Shown in pieces: positions 57,880-64,000 of a DNA stretch of 64,000 nucleotides; position 1 is the first letter of the stretch, and every line of letters starts with the position of its first letter. The stretch is from positions 31,807,635-31,871,634 of the forward strand of contig NC_133103.1 in NCBI RefSeq assembly GCF_022965805.1, written 5' to 3'. Under the pieces are notes generated by a model. It worked only from the letters and a program-made list of their open reading frames with translations. It ran no database searches and had not been told where the DNA came from. Source of the DNA: Primulina eburnea (lineage: Eukaryota > Streptophyta > Magnoliopsida > Lamiales > Gesneriaceae). A program made the translations under genes and the position numbers.

Positions 57880-58000
57880 ATCGAGTAATAGGAAATGGGA
57901 ATTCGTCTATTACGGAATTCGATATAGGAATACCAGGATATTGGTTATATCGAGTAATAGGAATACGGTTCCTTCTATTACGGAATTCGATATAGGAACA
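57880..58000 (+). repeat. Duplicated stem-loop module in E6 LTR
   Basis: Two copies with arms TATATCGAGTAATAG and CTATTACGGAATTCGATATA pair with a 5-nt bulge around a short loop. The copies are separated by about 10 bp. Confidence 0.65.
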
Positions 58001-58183
58001 CCACATCTGGAAACCGGGATCCCTAGACTAGGATTGAGTCTAGTCTGAACTGTAGAATTATGTCGACAGATTGCTATTGATTATGTTTCAGATTTTGATA
58101 CATATATCTGTTACCTGATTACATGCTTTATATTGTTTATATGATTGCATGTTTCATTGATTTATACTGGGATTATATTCTCA

Positions 58184-58229
58184 CCGGAATTATCTGGCTG
58201 TTGTCTTGTCTGTATGTGTACTTGACAAC
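58184..58229 (+). other. Paired hairpins in E6 LTR
   Basis: Hairpin 1 is CCGGA-ATTA-TCTGG, where a C-to-T change leaves a G-U pair in RNA. Hairpin 2 has stem GTTGTC/GACAAC (58200-58229). Confidence 0.6.
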
Positions 58230-58518
58230 AGGTGGGACAGGATCAGGGTCCATGAGATGAGGAGAGATCGTGATTAGAGTGGAGGCTCCAGACTTGGATT
58301 AGAGATAGGGTTGAACACTTGACATTAATTGTTAAACCTTAGTTTATTTTGAATGCATGCAGTACAGGACTTGTATTGTATTTTATACTGATATGTATAT
58401 GAATTTGATTTCACTACGTTCCGCATTTTAAAAAAAAAAATTTAGACCCTGTTTTAATTGATTAATTAGTCCCAATTATGATTAAGAACTTGATTAGCGT
58501 CCGGGTCCCCACAACAGG

Positions 58519-58530
58519 TGGTATCAGAGC
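58519..58530 (+). other. E6 primer binding site
   Basis: TGGTATCAGAGC lies five bases (ACAGG) after the LTR end. Confidence 0.9.
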
Positions 58531-58772
58531 GATAGATCCTTGAGATTGAGATAGGAGCTCGTGAGCGGGGTAGAACGTGTTTTCTTTCCTGTTTTTGATT
58601 GCTCGCATGATTTACTGCTTTATAATGCATGTTTATCTGTTTATCTGATTTGATTTGAAAACATGTATTATTGAGAACGAATCAGAGCCGATTCAGGATC
58701 AGCAGTAAGATGATCGGAGGAGGACTGAAATAGAACTTTGGGTTGGGATTGCTAATCCTTTTGATTTCAGAT

Positions 58773-59732
58773 ATGCCTCCGAGAAGAATGCCAGAACAGG
58801 GGAGTACCTCGAATCCTCCCATGGATGTGACACCTACAGCAATGGAGAAATTGCTGAAAAGATTTCAGTCATTTCATCCACCGACTTTGAAAGGTACGGA
58901 GAACTCTGTGGAATGTGAAAGTTGGTTGGACGATATTGAATCGTTGTTTGAATCTTTGGAGTACACTGAGGAAAAGAGGGTGAAACTGATAATACACCAG
59001 TTGCATGATGTTGCTAAACACTGGTGGATCACGACTAGAAGGGCATTGGAACAACGAGGTACGACCATTACCTGGAATGTGTTTAAGACTGAATTTTATC
59101 TACGGTTCTTTCCAGTTTCTTATAGGAAGGACAAAGGAGCGGAATTTGCAAACTTGAAACAAGGCCAGTTAAACATTGAGGATTATGTGGCTAAGTTTTC
59201 GACATTGCTCCGATTTGCTCCTCATGTGGCTGGGAGTGATGAGGCCATTGCAGATCAGTTTATAAATGGCATAAATCCTGATATTTTTACTCTGGTGAAT
59301 ACTGGGAGGCCCAACAATTTCACCGATGCCCTGAACAGAGCCAAAGGAGCCGAGGCAGGCCTGATAAGGCAGAGAGAGGCTTCGTTTGTGCTTCCAGCAC
59401 CGGGACAACAACCACCTCCTAGATTTGAAGGTGGCAGCAGCAGCACCGGGAAGAAGGATTTCTTGAAGGCTAGAGGGAAGCAATTCAAGAAATCAGGGAC
59501 TACCTCGTCCAGTTCGAGTGGCTCTAGACAGATTAGTCAGGGCCAGAGCTATACAGGACCGTACTGTGGTACTTGTGGAGGGAGGCATTCCACAGAGCAG
59601 TGCCGAGGAGTGGTTGGCAGCTGTCGTATTTGTAGACAGCAGGGACATTTTGCACGTGTATGTCCACAGAGAGGTGCCCAGGGATCACAGACGGCTGAGT
59701 CAGTGGGATCAGTGGCTCAGGCAGGGAGATGA
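58773..59732 (+). CDS. gag: E6 Gag
   Basis: 319 codons from MPPRRMPEQG; an ATG 30 bases upstream exists, but this start is shared with E5 and the array. The capsid core spans about residues 45-175 (CESWLDDIESLFESLEY, AKHWWITTRRAL, FFPVSYRKDKG, FINGINPDIF). A Ser/Pro-rich linker follows, then two zinc knuckles: C265, C268, H272, C277 and C284, C287, H292, C297. It forms particles and binds the element RNA. It ends at a TGA (59730-59732) that is in the same frame as the following pol; in E5 the corresponding position is a sense codon. Confidence 0.92.
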   Translation: MPPRRMPEQGSTSNPPMDVTPTAMEKLLKRFQSFHPPTLKGTENSVECESWLDDIESLFESLEYTEEKRVKLIIHQLHDVAKHWWITTRRALEQRGTTITWNVFKTEFYLRFFPVSYRKDKGAEFANLKQGQLNIEDYVAKFSTLLRFAPHVAGSDEAIADQFINGINPDIFTLVNTGRPNNFTDALNRAKGAEAGLIRQREASFVLPAPGQQPPPRFEGGSSSTGKKDFLKARGKQFKKSGTTSSSSSGSRQISQGQSYTGPYCGTCGGRHSTEQCRGVVGSCRICRQQGHFARVCPQRGAQGSQTAESVGSVAQAGR

Positions 59733-62700
59733 CCATCTGCCGTGCATACTTTTCAGCCAGCACCGCCTACTCAGTCACAGCAGAGGCCAGGAGGGGGCCA
59801 GACAGCGAGCCAGCCTCCGAGACAGCAGGCCAGAGTTTTTGCTTTGACCGAGGAGCAGGCACGGGATGCACCTGATGATGTAGTGGCAGGTAACTGTTTT
59901 ATTTCTGGTTATCCTGCATATGTACTGATTGATACTGGTGCATCTCATACATTTATATCTGAGCGATTTGCGTTGATGCACTCTTTGCCTATTGAGTCAT
60001 TATCTGCAGTAGTGTCTGTCACGTCTCCGTTAGGAACAGGTTTGATATCAGTAAAATCTGTTAAATCGTGTATACTGCAGTACGAGGGGCATACAATTGA
60101 GTTAGACTGTATTGTGCTTGGTTTATCTGATTTTGATTGTATTGTCGGTATCGATATGTTGACCAAGTACCGAGCTACAGTCGATTGTTTCCATAAGATA
60201 GTTCGATTCAGACCTGAGATGGCTGAGGAGTGGAAATTTTATGGTAAAGGTTCTCGTGCCAGAATTCCTTTGATATCTGCAATGAATATGACTCGATTAT
60301 TGCAGAAGGGAGCGGATGGATTCCTGGTATATTCAGTTGATTTACTGAAGAAGAGTCCATCATTGGCGGATTTGCCAGTGGTGTGCGAATTTGCTGATGT
60401 CTTTCCAGATGAGATTCCTGGATTGCCTCCGATTCGAGAGATAGACTTCAGCATTGAGTTAATGCCAGGAACAGTTCCGATTTCGAGAGCTCCATACAGG
60501 ATGGCACCGATCGAATTGAAAGAACTGAAAGAACAGTTGGAGGATTTACTGGCCAAGGGATATATCAGACCGAGTGTATCTCCTTGGGGTGCTCCAGTAC
60601 TGTTCGTGAGAAAGAAGGATGGGTCGATGAGACTTTGTATCGACTACCGGCAACTGAACAAGGCAACGGTAAAGAATAAATATCCATTGCCTCGTATTGA
60701 TGATCTGTTTGATCAGTTGCAAGGTTCATCCGTGTATTCCAAGATCGATCTGAGATCTGGATACCATCAACTGAGAGTCAGGGACTCTGATATCTCAAAG
60801 ACAGAATTCAGAACGAGGTATGGACATTATGAGTTTATTGTCATGCCTTTTGGTTTGACAAATGCACCGGCGGTATTTATGGTATTGATGAACCGCGTCT
60901 TTCAGAAATACTTGGATGATTTTGTTATCATATTCATTGACGATATATTGATTTATTCAAAGAATATGATTGAGCATGCTAATCATCTGAGGACTGTGTT
61001 GAGAATTTTGAGGGCGGAGAAACTGTATGCTAAATTGTCGAAATGCGAGTTTTGGCTGAAACAGGTGATATTTCTGGGTCATATTATATCCGGAGACGGT
61101 ATATCAGTTGATCCCAGTAAGGTTGAGGCAGTGATTTCTTGGCCAAGACTGACATCTGTACCCGAGATTCGCAGTTTTATGGGTTTGGCAGGATATTATC
61201 GTCGATTTATCCAAGATTTTTCGAGTATTGCCAAACCGATTACGCAGTTGACTCAGAAGAATGCTCCGTTTAATTGGTCTGAGGAATGTGAGACCAGTTT
61301 TCTTGAGTTAAAGAAGAGATTGACCAGTGCGCCTGTGTTGACGATTCCTTCAGGTACTGGTGATTTTGTGGTTTATTGTGATGCGTCTCATAGAGGACTG
61401 GGATGTATACTGATGCAGCGAGGGCATGTCATTGCCTATGCCTCGAGACAATTGAAACCACATGAGACCCGTTATCCAATTCATGATCTTGAATTGGCAG
61501 CCATAGTCTTTGCATTGAAGATATGGCGACATTACCTCTACGGTGAGAAATTTGAAATATATTCTGATCACAAGAGCTTGAAATATCTGTTTTCGCAATC
61601 AGAGCTGAATATGAGACAGCGGAGATGGCTGGATTTACTGAAAGACTTTGATTGTGAAATCAAATATTATCCAGGGAAATCCAATGCAGCAGCAGATGCG
61701 CTGAGTCGAAAGATATGTGCACTATCCTTATCGACGATAGGTGTCTCGAATTTGATAGAAGACTGCTGTTTGTCTGGATTAATATTTGAGACAGATCGTC
61801 AGCCTCTGAGATTGTGTGTTGTTCGAGCTGAACCAGAGCTGCTTTTGAAAATTAAAACAGCTCAGAAAGTTGATCAGAATGTACAGAATTCGATTGCGAT
61901 GGTCAGAACTGGACATCAATCGGAATATCAGGTTCGTGACAATGTCTTGTATGTGAATAATCGTATTGTTGTGCCGAATGTTTCAGATTTGAGACAGAGA
62001 ATACTGTCAGAAGCGCACAACAGTCGTTTTAGCATTCATCCTGGTGGCAGGAAGATGTATAATGATTTAAAGACACAGTATTGGTGGAAACAGATGAAAT
62101 CTGATGTGACTGGATTTGTTTCCCAGTGTCTGAATTGCCAACAGGTGAAAGCTGAGAGGAAGAAACCAGGAGGATTGTTACAGAGTTTTTCCATTCCTGA
62201 ATGGAAATGGGATCACATTTCCATGGATTTTGTGACACAGTTACCGAGATCCTCCAGAGGTTGTGATGCGATTTGGGTCGTGATTGATCGATTGACCAAA
62301 TCTGCATGTTTTATTCCATACAAGATGACATATAGATATGATCAGATGGCTGATATCTATGTCCGAGAAGTGATTAAATTGCATGGAGTGCCGAAGTCGA
62401 TTGTTTCAGATCGTGATCCTCGATTCACTTCGCACTTCTGGCAGAGTTTACAGCAGGCTCTAGGTACGAAGTTACATCTGAGTACCGCATATCATCCACA
62501 GACAGATGGACAGTCAGAGCGGACTATCCAGACATTGGAAGATATGCTGAGAGCTGTGGTACTGGATTTTAGTACTAATTGGCAAGATGCATTGCCTCTG
62601 TGTGAGTTTTCGTACAACAACAGCTATCAAACGAGTATTGAGATGGCTCCATTCGAAGCGTTGTACGGAAAGAAGTGTCGATCTCCACTTTATTGGGATG

Positions 62701-63233
62701 ATATCTCTGAAGTTCCTGAGACTGGACCTGATATGATCAGAGATATGACTGAGAAAGTGAAATTGATTCAGAGGAAAATGAAGGCAGCACAAGACCGACA
62801 AGCCAAATATGCCAACCTCAGACGACGACCGTTGGTATTTGAGGCTGGAGATCGAGTATTCCTGAAGATTTCTCCTTTCAGAGGTGTTGTCAGATTTGGC
62901 AAGAAAGGGAAATTGTCTCCTCGATATGTTGGTCCTTATGAGATTCTCGAAAAGATAGGAGATCGTGCCTATCGACTTGCATTGCCGCCTTCATTATCTG
63001 GAATACATGATGTTTTTCATGTATCTATGCTGCGGAAATATCTCCCCGATGATTCTCACGTGATTCAGCCAGACGAGACCGAGCTGGATGAGACATTGAG
63101 TTATGTCGAGAAACCGATCAGGATTATTGATCGTAAAGAAAAACAGCTCAGAACGAAAATGATTCCCCTTGTGAAAGTTCAATGGACTCGTCATGGTGTT
63201 GAAGAAGCCACTTGGAGACTGAATCTGATATGA
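59733..63233 (+). CDS. pol: E6 Pol: protease, RT, RNase H, integrase, partial chromodomain
   Basis: It is open for 1163 codons from the ATG at 59742 (numbering from there) and in frame with gag. Aspartic protease LIDTGAS at 62-68. RT from about 250, [14 protein letters not shown] 281-294, catalytic FIDD 399-402. RNase H Asp 547, Glu 584, Asp 609. Integrase zinc residues H759, H766, C796, C799, and catalytic Asp 829, Asp 890, Glu 926 (exact 60 and 35 residue spacing). GPY module [22 protein letters not shown] near 1062-1083. The chromodomain-like tail ([15 protein letters not shown]) ends early at RLNLI. An apparent one-base shift near 63215 puts the rest in another frame. Catalytic residues are complete, so enzymes could be active if the upstream TGA is bypassed. 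Confidence 0.93.
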   Translation, partial: PSAVHTFQPAPPTQSQQRPGGGQTASQPPRQQARVFALTEEQARDAPDDVVAGNCFISGYPAYVLIDTGASHTFISERFALMHSLPIESLSAVVSVTSPLGTGLISVKSVKSCILQYEGHTIELDCIVLGLSDFDCIVGIDMLTKYRATVDCFHKIVRFRPEMAEEWKFYGKGSRARIPLISAMNMTRLLQKGADGFLVYSVDLLKKSPSLADLPVVCEFADVFPDEIPGLPPIREIDFSIELMPGTVPISRAPYRMAPIELKELKEQLEDLLAKGYIRPSVSPWGAPVLFVRKKDGSMRLCIDYRQLNKATVKNKYPLPRIDDLFDQLQGSSVYSKIDLRSGYHQLRVRDSDISKTEFRTRYGHYEFIVMPFGLTNAPAVFMVLMNRVFQKYLDDFVIIFIDDILIYSKNMIEHANHLRTVLRILRAEKLYAKLSKCEFWLKQVIFLGHIISGDGISVDPSKVEAVISWPRLTSVPEIRSFMGLAGYYRRFIQDFSSIAKPITQLTQKNAPFNWSEECETSFLELKKRLTSAPVLTIPSGTGDFVVYCDASHRGLGCILMQRGHVIAYASRQLKPHETRYPIHDLELAAIVFALKIWRHYLYGEKFEIYSDHKSLKYLFSQSELNMRQRRWLDLLKDFDCEIKYYPGKSNAAADALSRKICALSLSTIGVSNLIEDCCLSGLIFETDRQPLRLCVVRAEPELLLKIKTAQKVDQNVQNSIAMVRTGHQSEYQVRDNVLYVNNRIVVPNVSDLRQRILSEAHNSRFSIHPGGRKMYNDLKTQYWWKQMKSDVTGFVSQCLNCQQVKAERKKPGGLLQSFSIPEWKWDHISMDFVTQLPRSSRGCDAIWVVIDRLTKSACFIPYKMTYRYDQMADIYVREVIKLHGVPKSIVSDRDPRFTSHFWQSLQQALGTKLHLSTAYHPQTDGQSERTIQTLEDMLRAVVLDFSTNWQDALPLCEFSYNNSYQTSIEMAPFEALYGKKCRSPLYWDDISEVPETGPDMIRDMTEKVKLIQRKMKAAQDRQAKYANLRRRPLVFEAGDRVFLKISPFRGVVRFGKKGKLSPRYVGPYEILEKIGDRAYRLALPPSLSGIHDVFHVSMLRKYLPDDSHVIQPDETELDETLSYVEKPIRIIDRKEKQLRTKMIPLVKVQWTRHGVEEATWRLNLI

Positions 63234-63344
63234 GACAGGAATTCCCAGCATTGTTCCACTGATGTAAAGTTCTATTACATTTCTGTATATACTCCTTACT
63301 GATATGATAGATTGCTTGTGATTTCGAGGACGAAATCGTATCTT

Positions 63345-63357
63345 AGGGGGGGAGGAA
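63345..63357 (+). other. E6 polypurine tract
   Basis: AGGGGGGGAGGAA lies directly before TGTAATGCCCGG. About 110 bp of non-coding sequence separates it from the pol stop. Confidence 0.9.
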
Positions 63358-64000
63358 TGTAATGCCCGGAAATTTAATCCCAGTAATCTGTAATTATTGA
63401 TTTATAATTGATAGGATTACAAAAGGATTAATCGGGACATTGAGAAAAGAATTAGAAATGAAATGGTGAAGGTGAGGCCGAGGGGACACCGCACCCGCGG
63501 CCTAGGAAGCACCGCACCCGCGGTTGTGCTTCGGGAAATATTGTGCATCGAAACCGTAGGGTGACCGCACCCGCGGTGCTTACGAGACCGCACCCGCGGT
63601 GCAAGACCGCACCCGCGGTGCAGCAACGACCGCACCCGCGGTGTTGCGTGTCTTGCGGAAAATGAGCCACTTGCTGTGATGCATGCGCGAGTTGTCTATA
63701 TATATATATATATATAGCATTGTTCTTCGAAAATCAGAACATAAATCGAGAAAGGGTCGAGGGAGATTTGTTAAAAATCCTTACGCCTTTATCTTTCAAT
63801 CCGTCCGTCCGAATTTGAATCCGACTTCGGTATCGAGTTCCTAGCGACGTAGGCTACAACTGGACGTAAGTTTTACTACTTTTTGACATGTTTTAGAATT
63901 ATGATATTGTCAGAACTGAATGGAACTCATATATGTTGTTCTTGACATATGAGACATTATAGAATCGAAGTCAGACTAAGAAACGGACTGATTATCGAAT
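63358..64000 (+). repeat. E6 3' LTR, first 643 bp
   Basis: It matches 56676-57312. It has an A-type cassette at 63485-63643 and a TATATATA run (63697-63716) about 6 bp longer than in the 5' LTR. Most of the few substitutions are CG-to-TG/CA type in the 5' copy. Confidence 0.93.

Larger units (their letters stand above)
56676..58513 (+). repeat. E6 5' LTR
   Basis: It is 1838 bp, TGTAATGCCCGG to GGGTCCCCACA. In order: A-type cassette (56803-56960, six or seven copies), TATATATA box (57016-57030), doubled stem-loop (57880-58000), GGGATCCCTAGA box (58016), paired hairpins (58184-58229) and an A-run near 58430. Confidence 0.93.
56676..64000 (+). mobile_element. E6: nearly intact plus-strand chromovirus-like element
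   Basis: 5' LTR 56676-58513, primer site, gag, pol, purine tract, 3' LTR from 63358 running off the window. The left flank in E5 is ACAGA; the right flank is not in the window. The part of the 3' LTR in view differs from the 5' LTR by about six substitutions and one TA-repeat length change, so it is the youngest insertion here. Total length should be about 8.5 kb. Confidence 0.93.

Overview
This is a stretch of plant nuclear genome made almost entirely of Ty3/Gypsy (Metaviridae-type) LTR retrotransposons nested inside one another. The evidence is long LTRs (1.7-2.9 kb) with TG...CA ends, primer sites TGGTATCAGAGC matching initiator tRNA-Met, purine tracts before the 3' LTRs, gag zinc knuckles, protease-RT-RNase H-integrase polyproteins and a C-terminal chromodomain-like tail (chromoviruses, probably Tekay/Del-like; the lineage call is tentative). 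A broken gene fragment at 2144-4645 resembles a highly repeated uncharacterised protein family that I recall from Gesneriaceae (Dorcoceras/Boea), so a Lamiales host is plausible; this rests on recollection. I see no intact ordinary host gene, tRNA, rRNA or CRISPR.

Layout: 1-1798 holds LTR debris. 1799-4645 is the gene relic, split by a solo LTR (2396-4445, target duplication CCCAA). A plus-strand element E2 (4646-35371, decayed) is split by minus-strand element E1 (5768-30993, duplication TCTTA). E1 is split between protease and RT by a 17.1-kb minus-strand array (10653-27765, duplication CAATC) built as LTR-int-LTR-int-LTR-int-LTR with a 5140-bp period. 35372-40097 is a rearranged remnant E3 (LTR piece, patchwork duplications, pol relic, full 3' LTR). 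40098-42370 is the LTR end and gag of E4. E5 (plus, 42371-56675) interrupts E4. E5's 5' LTR is split by E7 (minus, 42911-53622, duplication GTAAA), and E5's protease region is split by E6 (plus, 56676 to beyond the window), the youngest and most complete element.

E6 carries gag and pol in one frame separated by a single TGA and has LTRs differing at only about six visible positions over 640 bp. The tandem array is a gag-only non-autonomous derivative whose Gag, primer site and purine tract resemble those of E6/E5, so E6-like relatives are the natural suppliers of its enzymes (inference).

The least expected signals are: (1) CpG-rich dyad-symmetric motif arrays of four unrelated sequences sitting in the same place just upstream of the TATA box in different LTRs, apparently exchanged between families; (2) two intact coiled-coil ORFs between the primer site and gag of E7, plus a perfect leader hairpin; (3) a pair of hairpins in the R/U5-side half of many LTRs, one with a compensatory base-pair change; (4) the LTR-sharing tandem array bounded by one target duplication; (5) E7 LTRs that differ by replacement of the whole promoter segment.
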